NCBI GenBank assembly: GCA_964427535.1
Contig: CAYRVF010000013.1
Coordinates: 1-57,721 of the forward strand
Source: CAYRVF01 sp964427535
GTDB lineage: Bacteria; Chloroflexota; Ktedonobacteria; Ktedonobacterales; JADMIN01
Length of the DNA stretch: 57,721 bases
Reading direction: 5' to 3'
The first letter of the stretch is position 1. Each line of letters starts with the position of its first letter. Under the pieces are notes generated by a model. That model was not told the origin of the DNA. It did no database searches and was given only the letters and a program-made list of their open reading frames with translations. A program made the translations under genes and the position numbers. Shown in pieces: positions 34,239 to 42,418 of the stretch.

Positions 34239-35330
34239 TCAGTTATATGACTGTTCCGCGCTGTCGTAGCCGATCTCGGGCATCTCGACCAGCGCTCGCG
34301 GATACGGCTCGTGCCGGGCGAGGCGCTCGTACACCTCTACGTACTTCGACGCCATGATTTCAGTGTCGAAGCATGCGCGGGCATACGCGCGGCACCCACG
34401 CCGCGAGATACGGTGAATGCGCTGGGTCGCCGCGACGAGCTCTTCGACGTCATCGCTGATGTATCCGGTCACACCGTCCTCGAGCAACTCCGGCACCGAG
34501 CCCTTGGGGCATGTCAACACCGGTGTGCCACACGCGAGTGCCTCGACGAAGACCATGCCAAACGGTTCGGCCCATGCAATCGGGAGCACCAGCGCGAGGG
34601 CGTTTTTCATGAGCTCGCGCTTGGCTGGCTCGTCGATCTGCCCGAGCCATTCGATCGAGGGGTCGTCGAGTAGGGGCCGGATGTGTTCATTGAAGTACGC
34701 TTCTTCGGCGTGGTCGACCTTGGCGGCGATTTTCAATGGAATGCCGGTGCGCCTGGCGATCTCAATGGCGAGGTCGGGGCGTTTTTGTGGAGACATGCGC
34801 CCCACGAACGCGAGATATCTCCCTGGCTCAGCGCAGAATGGAAAGCTGTCGACATCGATCCCGTTGTGGACCGTCGCGACATAGTTCAGATCGGGCTGGC
34901 TGCTTCGCTGGCTGTTGCTGATAGAGACGTAGTTGGCGTCGCGATAGAGCCGGTACACGCCACTAGTGTCGGGCCGCGCCAGATCGCCGTGGAGGGTCAC
35001 GACGGTGGGCGTAGAGCACCGACGGGTATAAGGCAGCGTGAGGTAATCGAGGTGGGAGTGAATGACGTCGAACTGATGGGCCCGACCGTAGACTTCTTCG
35101 AGCATAGCGACATGGTATGCGGTGGCATCGACGATGGGATCGAAGTTGATCGCGCGGCGCACCATCGGGACGAGTCGTGCGCTCGTCTGTGAGTCGCGCG
35201 AGGCGAATAGCGTCACATCATGCCCGAGCTGCACCAGCGCCTCGGTCAGTGCGTGTACGACGCGCTCGGTCCCTCCATATCCACGCGGGGGGACTGCGAC
35301 CTGCAGCGGGACAACCTGAGCAATGCGCAT
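34239..35330 (-). CDS. Family 4 glycosyltransferase
   Basis: This 363-residue GT-B enzyme starts MRIAQVVPLQVAVPPRGYGG, a typical GT4 opening with the GGTERV loop. AFVGRMSPQKRPDLAIEIAR starts the donor-binding domain, and LVLPIAWAEPFGMVFVEALACGTPVLT carries the Glu-X7-Glu motif (EPFGMVFVE). There is no signal peptide or membrane segment, so it works at the cytoplasmic side. Relatives transfer hexoses from nucleotide sugars to glycogen, trehalose-like or lipid acceptors. AGAGG lies about 8 nt before the ATG, and a hairpin (35346-35363) stands just upstream of that site. It converges on the debranching enzyme gene. Confidence 0.85.
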   Translation of the reverse strand: MRIAQVVPLQVAVPPRGYGGTERVVHALTEALVQLGHDVTLFASRDSQTSARLVPMVRRAINFDPIVDATAYHVAMLEEVYGRAHQFDVIHSHLDYLTLPYTRRCSTPTVVTLHGDLARPDTSGVYRLYRDANYVSISNSQRSSQPDLNYVATVHNGIDVDSFPFCAEPGRYLAFVGRMSPQKRPDLAIEIARRTGIPLKIAAKVDHAEEAYFNEHIRPLLDDPSIEWLGQIDEPAKRELMKNALALVLPIAWAEPFGMVFVEALACGTPVLTCPKGSVPELLEDGVTGYISDDVEELVAATQRIHRISRRGCRAYARACFDTEIMASKYVEVYERLARHEPYPRALVEMPEIGYDSAEQSYN

Positions 35331-35924
35331 GATCGCCTCTTTCTACCTTCGCTGCAACGAAGGACCAACATGCCTGGCACCCAACCGAGAAACCACAGAA
35401 GGGCCGTGCGGGATCTTGGGAGCATGGCAGGAATGGCCAATGCTCTCTGGGAGAGTTGCGCGTTCTGGAGTGTATCGGAAGGCGTGAAGCCTGTTGCTAC
35501 CGAGTGGTGACGGTGTGAATGGTGCTATCCACGGCAAGCCAGTACACGCGAACGGTCCCTGCGACCATGTATGTGCGTCTGGCCCAAGCAACTATAACGC
35601 GCAGAGGAGCGGTGCGCACCGCACGATGGGTCAGTTCTTTTGGTCAGCTCTGAATGCGCATGGTAGCCAAGTTCGTGCCTAACGGCAGGTAAATATCGCC
35701 GCCCCGCCATCTTGCCAGCGCATGGTATGTATGAATTATGCTCGCGGACCAACTTGGCGCGCTGTCTGACAGAATACATAAGCGGTCGCGCGACGCGTGT
35801 GGGAGCCTGACAGCGCGACGACACCGTCGGCGTGCCATCCGGGTCCGTCGGGCGCATCGGAGCAGATGTGGCCAGCTCGGGTTGTATCCCTGGCACGAGT
35901 TCCGTTCTGGGAGGGACACGATAG
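35331..35924. other. Intergenic region between divergent GT4 and AI-2E-type genes
   Basis: No gene is supported in these 594 bp. A hairpin CCTTCG/CGAAGG with loop CTGCAA (35346-35363) would form in the GT4 leader right before its ribosome-binding site and could limit translation. A TTGCCA at 35712 followed by ATTATG 17 bp later is a poor promoter candidate for the plus-strand gene. Confidence 0.45.
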
Positions 35925-37136
35925 ATGGACACCCCTGCACCCCATTCTGCTCCGGCGGCGCCCGTTGTCAACACGGCGTCTCCCCGGCGCCGCATCACGG
36001 TCAGCATCACCACGCGGACACTGGTGTGGGCGGCGCTCGTCGCCATCGGCTTGTTGGCTGTCTTGCTGCTGATCACGCACGCGCTCGGCCCGGTGATTCT
36101 GCTGATGCTCGCGATCATCCTCGGCGAGGCGATTCGGCCTCTGGTCGCACGGCTGAAGCTGTACCACGTGCCTGGCCCACTGGCTGTCATGCTGATCTAT
36201 CTGGTCACGGTGGTATTCCTTAGCGTAGTGATCTGGCTGTTGATCAACCCACTTGTGGCAGACATCGGCACGTTTACCAAGAATCTTCCGCATTACGTGA
36301 CGCAAATCCAGACGGGTGCCGATGATATCCAGCGCAGACTCCGCACGCAGGGGACGCTCAGCACCGCGATTGACAATGTGTCGAGGTCGCTGGCGGGCAT
36401 TTTGCAGCAGTCTGTGCCCAGCTTGCTCTCGGTGCCGTTGCAGTTTCTCTCAGGCATCTTCACGGTGTTTATCGACCTGATCGTCATTCTGACCATGACG
36501 CTCTTCTGGCTGTCGAGCTCGACCAAGCTCAAGACGTTCGTCGTGGGGTTATTCCCTCCGCGATCGCAGGCGTACGTCGAAAGCGTGATCGGCGAGGTTG
36601 GTAAGGGCTTTGGCGGCTATGTGCGCGGCACACTCATCAGCATGGTGCTGATCGGTCTATTTACCGGGCTCGGACTTGCCCTGCTCGGGGTCCCGTACGC
36701 GGTGCTGCTTGGCGTGCTGGCGGGCCTTACCGAGCTGTTGCCGTACCTCGGGCCGTGGATCAGCGGCAGCGTCGCCGTCCTTGTCTCTCTCATCGCGGTC
36801 GACCCCTTGAAGGCGATCGAGGTCGTCGTCTTGTTCCTGCTGATTCAGCAAATTGAGGGCAACGCGGTGCAGCCACTGGTGATGAGTCGTTCGGTACATG
36901 TGGACCCGCTGTTAGTGATTGTCTCGGTGCTGATTGGCATCAGCTTGCTGGGGGTGGTCGGCGCAATTTTGGCAGTTCCGATCGCCGCCGGATTGCAGGT
37001 GCTCGTCGTGCGGGTCGTCGCGCCAGCGATTCGCGGCACGTCTGGTGCGTCGGACTACACGGTGCCACACGCGGAGGCACAGGCCGTAGCGTCTGGCTCG
37101 TCGGACACGACAGCGTCGCCTTCAGCCGGGGAGTGA
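35925..37136 (+). CDS. AI-2E-type transporter (UPF0118 family)
   Basis: This 403-residue membrane protein starts at an ATG behind GGGAGGGACACGATAG. Hydrophobic segments are clear at ~25-75, 82-108, 170-200, 240-300 and 305-370. The family signature region GFGGYVRGTLISMVLIGLF and the later LPYLGPWISG, then QQIEGNAVQPLVMSRSV, are typical. Members have been reported to export autoinducer-2 or to exchange Na+ and H+; which one applies cannot be told from sequence. The ~30-residue C-terminal tail is Ala/Ser-rich and probably disordered. The acetyltransferase gene follows 163 bp later on the same strand. Confidence 0.88.
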   Translation: MDTPAPHSAPAAPVVNTASPRRRITVSITTRTLVWAALVAIGLLAVLLLITHALGPVILLMLAIILGEAIRPLVARLKLYHVPGPLAVMLIYLVTVVFLSVVIWLLINPLVADIGTFTKNLPHYVTQIQTGADDIQRRLRTQGTLSTAIDNVSRSLAGILQQSVPSLLSVPLQFLSGIFTVFIDLIVILTMTLFWLSSSTKLKTFVVGLFPPRSQAYVESVIGEVGKGFGGYVRGTLISMVLIGLFTGLGLALLGVPYAVLLGVLAGLTELLPYLGPWISGSVAVLVSLIAVDPLKAIEVVVLFLLIQQIEGNAVQPLVMSRSVHVDPLLVIVSVLIGISLLGVVGAILAVPIAAGLQVLVVRVVAPAIRGTSGASDYTVPHAEAQAVASGSSDTTASPSAGE

Positions 37137-37299
37137 TGCCTTGTGCCACCCGAGTGGCCGCCGCGCGAGCCCGGTACTCCGTGTGCCCGGTGATGGCATC
37201 GACTCATCGGATGATGCCGCACTGAAAGACGCTTGCGCGTTATCGCGACACGGGACAGTGGATACAGTGGATGCAGAGTGGGAGGCAGGTCAGGACTGT

Positions 37300-37905
37300 A
37301 TGCCCATACAGATACACGATCTCTCTCCAGCTGAGGCCACGGCCGTCGAGCAGGTCGCGGCTCTGCTCGTGCGGGGATTCGCGGAGCACTGGCCGGATGC
37401 CTGGCCCGATCTAGAAGCGGCGCGTGCCGAAGTGCGGGCCTCATTCGATGCCGACCGCATCAGCCGAATCGCGGTCGGCGACGAGGGCGCCGCGGTTGGA
37501 TGGATCGGTGGGGTGGCCCAGTACGACGGACATGTGTGGGAGCTCCACCCGCTGGTCGTACACCCCGCGTGGCAAGGACGAGGTATCGGCCGCGCGCTGG
37601 TGACCGACCTTGAGGAGCAAGTGCGGGCGCGCGGCGGACTGACGATCTGGCTGGGCAGCGACGACGTCGACGGGATGACCACACTCGCGGGCACCGACCT
37701 CTTTCCAGACGTGCTCGAACGTGTGCAGCGCATTCGCAACCTGCGGCGACACCCCTATGAGTTTTACCAGAAGCTTGGCTACGAGATCGTGGGTGTGCTG
37801 CCCGACGCGAATGGGCTCGGCAAGCCCGACGTCTTTCTGGCAAAGTCGGTCGCCCGACACGGTCACACACCTTCTCACAGGGGCACGACGAACTCTTTCG
37901 AATGA
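37300..37905 (+). CDS. GNAT acetyltransferase, AAC(6')-like
   Basis: The ATG at 37300 gives MPIQIHDLSPAE and 201 residues; a GGGAGG lies 14 nt upstream, farther than ideal, and an in-frame GTG at 37267 is an alternative. The acetyl-CoA motif A is VVHPAWQGRGIGRALV, with the Q/RxxGxG/A core intact. The pattern HWPDAWPDLEAA, then WIGGVAQYDGHVWELHPL and NLRRHPYEFYQKLGY, resembles enzymes annotated as aminoglycoside 6'-N-acetyltransferases. Family membership is firm, but the aminoglycoside substrate is only a resemblance; in soil bacteria such genes are often housekeeping or of unknown use. It converges on the response regulator. Confidence 0.78.
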   Translation: MPIQIHDLSPAEATAVEQVAALLVRGFAEHWPDAWPDLEAARAEVRASFDADRISRIAVGDEGAAVGWIGGVAQYDGHVWELHPLVVHPAWQGRGIGRALVTDLEEQVRARGGLTIWLGSDDVDGMTTLAGTDLFPDVLERVQRIRNLRRHPYEFYQKLGYEIVGVLPDANGLGKPDVFLAKSVARHGHTPSHRGTTNSFE

Positions 37906-37970
37906 CGATGTGACGGCGTCTCGCTCGCGTGATAGACCGCGACAGGGTCCAAGTGGACATCAGGTGAGGT

Positions 37971-38639
37971 TCAGACAAGTGCGCTCCCGGCTCGTGGCGT
38001 GTCATCGTCGGCGACGAGCACCGCCTGGATGCGGCTATGCACCTGCAGCTTCTGAAGGATGTTCTGGACGTGCTTGTAGACGGTGACCTCGGCGATGCAG
38101 AGCCGCGCGCCGATTTCTCGGCTACGCAGTCCCTGCCGCAAGAGATCGAAGATTTCTCGCTCGCGTCTGGTGAGCCTGGAGGGCACCTCGGTGTTGAGCG
38201 GTGACTCCTGAGTACGCAGCGTGCGCACGAGATGCTGAACTACCCGCGCGGCGGCGACCGGAGAGATGCCCAGCTCGCCCTTCCGCACCGCCTGGAGCGT
38301 CGCGAGAAGCGATTTGGGCGAAGCGTCGCGCGTCAGATAACCGACGGCTCCCGCGCTAATTGCCCCATAAACCGAAAGCTCGTCTCCATCGTTCCCAAGG
38401 ATAACGACGGGAACCTCAGGAATCACGGCCGCCAACATGCGCACGATATCCATGCCGGTCCCCAGATCGGAGACGGCTTCGACTAGCACGAGATCGGCAT
38501 GCCAGTCACCGCTCAGGGTAGCGACCTCACTCGCGTCGCAAAGTGTAGCCTCGACCGATTCATCGGATGGAAGGCTCTGGAGCATCGTGACCAGCGACTG
38601 ACCGATGAGAGCGTGTGCGCTTGCGATGAGTACTCTCGT
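37971..38639 (-). CDS. LuxR-family response regulator with degenerate receiver; unusual start
   Basis: The receiver begins RVLIASAHALIGQSL and the protein ends in a LuxR helix-turn-helix (LTRREREIFDLLRQGL, then VTVYKHVQNILQKLQVHSR). The best ribosome-binding site, GGGAGGAGG, lies 6 nt before an ACG codon, and no ATG, GTG or TTG occurs at that point. Starting at ACG gives 222 residues, the usual length. An in-frame GTG at 38702 would add 21 residues of unlikely sequence. In the receiver, the acidic pair after beta-1 is replaced (IASA), the phosphoacceptor Asp is Glu (LVLVEAV) and the conserved Lys is Arg (YLTRD). It probably works without phosphorylation. It lies 234 bp downstream of ugd on the same strand and may control the glycan locus. 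Confidence 0.8.
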   Translation of the reverse strand, partial: TRVLIASAHALIGQSLVTMLQSLPSDESVEATLCDASEVATLSGDWHADLVLVEAVSDLGTGMDIVRMLAAVIPEVPVVILGNDGDELSVYGAISAGAVGYLTRDASPKSLLATLQAVRKGELGISPVAAARVVQHLVRTLRTQESPLNTEVPSRLTRREREIFDLLRQGLRSREIGARLCIAEVTVYKHVQNILQKLQVHSRIQAVLVADDDTPRAGSALV

Positions 38640-38873
38640 AGTGAACCTCCTCCCGAAGATATGGAAGACGGTACACGTAGGGAAACATCGGCGGGTGAGC
38701 ACTGCCCATCCAGTACTGCGGTGCCACCGGTGACTGAGAGTGAATCGGCACAGTGATATGGACGGCGTTTGCGATGCATGACATAGCGCGACATCGTCAT
38801 GTGAATGCGCAGATGCGGATGTAGCTGGATTCTCGCACACAGCCACCGACTTGTCGAGAGCGCATTGAGGGCG

Positions 38874-40289
38874 CTATGCGTTCGCCGCATTCTCCGTGCC
38901 AGCTTGCGCCGAGACGCTCGTCAGGGTGAGCACCCGCCTCGCACTGGCCTGTTGCCGCTGCTTGGCGCGGCCGATGCCGTGATACCGGAAGCCCAGGCGC
39001 CACATCTCGATGGGGTCGAGCAGGTTCCGCCCGTCCACAAAGATCGGTCCGCCGTCCGTGTCGGGCATGAGGTCGCGGATGCGGCGGTAATCCAGGTGAC
39101 GGAACTGCTTCCACCCCGTCACCAATATGACCGCCTGAGCGTCGCGCACCGCCTCATAGGGATCCGCACAGTACAGCACACTGGAATCGGGGAAGACCTG
39201 TCGCGCCGTGTCTATCGCGATGGGGTCGTGCACGCGCACCTCTGTGCCCGCCTCCACGAGCCAGCGGACGATGTCAATCGAGGGCGCCTCGCGCATGTCG
39301 TCGGTGTCCTCTTTAAAGGCGAGCCCGAGAACGGCGACCACTGACCCGCGCAGCATCTCTTCCCCTCCCAGCTCGTTGGCCAGCAGCTCGACGGCGAGCC
39401 TTCGCTGCGAGTGATTTGTCATCATCACCGCGTCGAGCATCTGTGGATGCAGCCCGACGTCATGTGCCATCTGCGCGAGCGCCTTCACGTCCTTGGGGAA
39501 GCAGCTTCCCCCGAAACCGAGACCGGCGTCGAGGAAGGCTGGGCCGATGCGTCTGTCGTAGCCCATGCCCGCGGCGACTTCTCGCACGTCGGCGCCCAGC
39601 CGGTCACAGATGCGGGCGATCTCGTTGATGAACGAAATCTTGGTCGCCAGAAACGCATTCGACGCGTACTTGATCATCTCTGCCGTATGGATGTCGGTAA
39701 TCATGATGGGCACGCGCAACGGCAGATAGAGTTGACTGACTCGCTCCGCCGCGTCGTGATCGACCGAGCCGAGCACGACCCGATCGGGGTGCAGGAAGTC
39801 GTGGACCGCCGATCCTTCGCGCAGGAACTCCGGATTCGAGACAACCGCGACCCGTACACTTCGATCGACTAGGCAATCCTGAATCAGCTCCGCGACCAGA
39901 TCGCCGCTGCCGACCGGCATCGTGCTCTTGTTCACGACAATGACGTCGTTCCGCACGTTTTCGGCGATCGCGCACGCCGCGGCCTCTACGAACCGCATGT
40001 CAGCGCCCGCGCCCCCCGCGATCGTCGGCGTGTTGACGGCGATGAAGATGAAGTCTTTCCCGGCAACAGCGTCGGCGTAGCTCGTCGTGAAGCGCAGGCG
40101 GCCCGCTGCGACGTTGTGTGCGACGAGTGGTTCGAGGCCAGGCTCATAGATGGGCAACCGGCCAGACTGAAGCTGCGCGACTTTCTCGGGCACGATGTCC
40201 AGGCAGACAACCTCATTCCCGAGATCCGCGAGGCAGGTGCCTGTGACCAGCCCAACATAGCCAGTGCCGACTACACAGATGTGTTTCAT
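38874..40289 (-). CDS. ugd: UDP-glucose 6-dehydrogenase
   Basis: This 471-residue enzyme oxidises UDP-glucose to UDP-glucuronate with two NAD+ in the cytoplasm, supplying an acidic sugar. The start MKHICVVGTGYVGLVTG contains the NAD-binding loop. Another ATG three codons upstream is closer to AAGGAG than is usual, so either may be used. The catalytic Cys263 lies in GFGGSCFPKD, and the STMPVGSG and EFLREGSAVHDFLHPDRVVLG motifs are intact. The ~25 residues after YHGIGRAK are an extra tail. It sits in the minus-strand glycan locus together with an epimerase that could act on its product. Confidence 0.94.
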   Translation of the reverse strand: MKHICVVGTGYVGLVTGTCLADLGNEVVCLDIVPEKVAQLQSGRLPIYEPGLEPLVAHNVAAGRLRFTTSYADAVAGKDFIFIAVNTPTIAGGAGADMRFVEAAACAIAENVRNDVIVVNKSTMPVGSGDLVAELIQDCLVDRSVRVAVVSNPEFLREGSAVHDFLHPDRVVLGSVDHDAAERVSQLYLPLRVPIMITDIHTAEMIKYASNAFLATKISFINEIARICDRLGADVREVAAGMGYDRRIGPAFLDAGLGFGGSCFPKDVKALAQMAHDVGLHPQMLDAVMMTNHSQRRLAVELLANELGGEEMLRGSVVAVLGLAFKEDTDDMREAPSIDIVRWLVEAGTEVRVHDPIAIDTARQVFPDSSVLYCADPYEAVRDAQAVILVTGWKQFRHLDYRRIRDLMPDTDGGPIFVDGRNLLDPIEMWRLGFRYHGIGRAKQRQQASARRVLTLTSVSAQAGTENAANA

Positions 40290-40463
40290 GTCACCCATCC
40301 GCTCCTTGTTGCCTGTTCCTAGTGTCGGGACGGTGTCATCAATGGCCCGGCGCGCATCGCCCTGGCCGCTCTACGCCCTGCTTAGGCGGTAGTAATGGCT
40401 GTATGTGACTTCGTCCAACGCAGGGATGCGTGCTGCACTCGTGTGGAACGTGCCTGTGGTGGC

Positions 40464-40499
40464 GCCCGCCATCTCAACCGGTGTTGCTCGATGGCGGGC
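40464..40499 (-). terminator. Hairpin downstream of the methyltransferase gene
   Basis: A perfect 10-bp stem (GCCCGCCATC / GATGGCGGGC) with a 16-nt loop lies 28 bp past the methyltransferase stop. The T-rich flank (AATTTCTTTCT) is on the plus-strand side, so for the minus-strand transcript it lacks a U-tract. It separates the methyltransferase from ugd. Confidence 0.5.
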
Positions 40500-40526
40500 A
40501 ATTTCTTTCTCGCTGGAGCGAGGGCT

Positions 40527-41381
40527 TCATTCTGCCTCTGTAGTGGATGCCATTGCGTGCTGTTTCGCATCCTCGGTGGTCGTCGCTTTGCTTGTGTCGT
40601 CTCCTGTCTTGACTGCCAGATAGCAGAGCTCTGTGCCAGGGCGCCGAAGGAGTGCCGTGCTCAGGCGGATGGCTGGCTGGAATACAGGCGCGAGCGCGGT
40701 GTAGAGCCAGCGTGTCATGCTGGTGCCGGGCAACGAGCAACGCCACCAGAAATAATTCAGGCCGAGTGGATCGATGGAGCACGAGCGGGTGACTCGCAGG
40801 CCAGCGGTCGCCAGGAGCGGGGCCACATCTTCATCCCGATACCCGGGTCGCTCGTGGCCGTCGGCGGCCTCGACCTCCGCGATTGTCTTGCGTCGGGCGC
40901 TCGGCACTTCGATGACGACGAACCCGCCTGGTCGTAGCAGGCTAGACATCTGCTGGAGGACGGCCTCGTCGTCGTGGATGTGCTCCAGCACGGCAAGGCA
41001 GATGATGGCGTCGAAGCGTCCCAAGTTCATCGCGCTGAGTCGTGTCGCGTCACCCGCGATAAAGCGCAGGTTGTCAAACCCCCAGCGCGCGGCAATCTGT
41101 GTCGCGTCCCTAACCTTCGCGGGATCGAGCTCAACTCCGACGGCCTCCGCACCGCGTGCGGCAAGTGCGAAGTCGAGGTCGCCGATGCCGCAGCCGACAT
41201 CGAGCACGCGCTTACCCCGCCAATCGACATCGCGAATTAGGCTGTTTGCCATGCCTACGCGCAGCGGCTTCATGAGCGGTGGCCCAAAGACCCGAAGGTA
41301 GCCACGGAGCAGCCAGCGCGGAGCACGGAGACCCTGCTCCCGTGCGGAGGACTCAAACAGATCGACCAGAAACCCTTGCAT
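40527..41381 (-). CDS. Class I SAM-dependent methyltransferase
   Basis: The ATG at 41381 has GGAGG 9 nt upstream and gives 284 residues. The Rossmann domain shows motif I VLDVGCGIGDLDFA, the acidic residue of strand 2 in VGVELD, and motif IV-like FDAIICLAVLEHI. SLLRPGGFVVIEVPS follows. These features bind S-adenosylmethionine; the acceptor is not evident. In this locus the likely acceptor is a sugar or lipid-linked glycan. A hydrophobic stretch near residue 220 (FWWRCSLPGTSMTRWLYTAL) may touch the membrane. Strong hairpins stand on both sides of the gene, so it may be an independent unit. Confidence 0.85.
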   Translation of the reverse strand: MQGFLVDLFESSAREQGLRAPRWLLRGYLRVFGPPLMKPLRVGMANSLIRDVDWRGKRVLDVGCGIGDLDFALAARGAEAVGVELDPAKVRDATQIAARWGFDNLRFIAGDATRLSAMNLGRFDAIICLAVLEHIHDDEAVLQQMSSLLRPGGFVVIEVPSARRKTIAEVEAADGHERPGYRDEDVAPLLATAGLRVTRSCSIDPLGLNYFWWRCSLPGTSMTRWLYTALAPVFQPAIRLSTALLRRPGTELCYLAVKTGDDTSKATTTEDAKQHAMASTTEAE

Positions 41382-41455
41382 CACATGCGACCTCCAGTCA
41401 GCCTGAACCTGTGCCGAATCAGTCCGTGCGCCACAGCGGTCGGATGACGTTCTGT

Positions 41456-41526
41456 CGTCGCCCGTCGCTCGTGGTCGCATCCCGGGACAAATTGCCCGAA
41501 CGCGACCACGAGCGACGGGCGGCGAG
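41456..41526 (-). terminator. Very long hairpin between secreted-protein and methyltransferase genes
   Basis: Arms of 24 bp (41456-41479 with 41503-41526) pair with a single G-U position around a 23-nt loop, which itself can form CGGG/CCCG. It starts 37 bp after the stop of the secreted-protein gene. No T-run follows. Its stability suggests termination or 3'-end protection of the mRNA. Confidence 0.65.
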
Positions 41527-41563
41527 TGAGCCGGTCGTGCTCGGCTCGCCCTGGTGGACGGGC

Positions 41564-42232
41564 TTATGCCTTATCGCTATCGCTGTCGCAGTGCGACCCA
41601 ACGCCGCCAGTAAGGTGGTCGTCGGCATCCGCGTCGCCGTCACAACTGATTTTGCCGATGCCAAAGATGTGGAATACCGCCGGATCGGTCTGCACGCCGG
41701 TGTAGTGACTGCCGGTTGGCCACGTAACACTGACCCCATCGGGGTACACGTTGGTAACGGTGGCTGACATGGCTCCGGTCGGGGAGACCGACAGCTTGAT
41801 CACTTCACTCCGGCATGCACTGCCACCCGTGCATGGGGCATAGTTAGGTGGCGTCACCGTAATCTTTCCGGTGTAATACACCTTGCTGGTGGCGGGCACC
41901 GGAAGCACGAACGAGACACACCCGGTGGGTACGGTGACGCAATTGCTTCGCTGCAGCGGGCACGAGCCCGTTGAGCTGACTGTCTGGAGTTTGGTGCCAG
42001 GGCCAGGTCCGGCATTGTAGGTAATGCCACCTCCTTTAAGTGAGTAGCTGGCACCGGGAACCGCCTGGCGGCAGGAATCCACTGTCGCCACCCAGAAGGT
42101 GACGGTCGAGGACGTGGCAGCGCTCGCGGCTGCCGTGCGGGTGGTGGTGGCGCTCAGAAGGACCACCGACAGCGCCAGCATGCCCACAAGACTGGCTCGT
42201 TTTGTCCATGACTGTACCGATGCAAGCGACAT
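41564..42232 (-). CDS. Secreted cysteine-rich protein with Asp-rich C-terminus
   Basis: This 222-residue protein begins with a signal peptide (ASLVGMLALSVVLLSATTT) probably cut after the AAASA region. AAGGGA lies ~8 nt before the ATG. The mature part is rich in Thr, Ser, Gly and Val and looks like an all-beta domain (VTFWVATVDSCRQAVPGASY), possibly related to Cna-B/SpaA-type folds. It holds eight cysteines: an even number that could form four disulfides. The C-terminus has a calcium-loop-like stretch (CDGDADADDHLTGG) and ends DSDSDKA. No family is recognised. Gene position among polysaccharide genes suggests a surface or matrix protein. The next upstream gene is 187 bp away. Confidence 0.7.
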   Translation of the reverse strand: MSLASVQSWTKRASLVGMLALSVVLLSATTTRTAAASAATSSTVTFWVATVDSCRQAVPGASYSLKGGGITYNAGPGPGTKLQTVSSTGSCPLQRSNCVTVPTGCVSFVLPVPATSKVYYTGKITVTPPNYAPCTGGSACRSEVIKLSVSPTGAMSATVTNVYPDGVSVTWPTGSHYTGVQTDPAVFHIFGIGKISCDGDADADDHLTGGVGSHCDSDSDKA

Positions 42233-42418
42233 CGTTTCGTCCCTTCCACTTCGATAGACACGATTAGTGTGGTGGATCTCTGAGTGAGTCGTGCCACAGC
42301 GCAATCGAACGCGGACAGACCGATGGGATACGACCTCCTTTCGCCCCCCGATGACATGTCGATCATCGACTGGCGGACGCGTTGCGGCGGTGCATGTACG
42401 CATCCGCAGTAGTTAGCG

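Noticed and set aside
37300..37905. Calling the GNAT protein an aminoglycoside resistance gene
   Set aside because: The resemblance to AAC(6') is at family level only; no substrate-specific residues can be assigned from sequence by eye.
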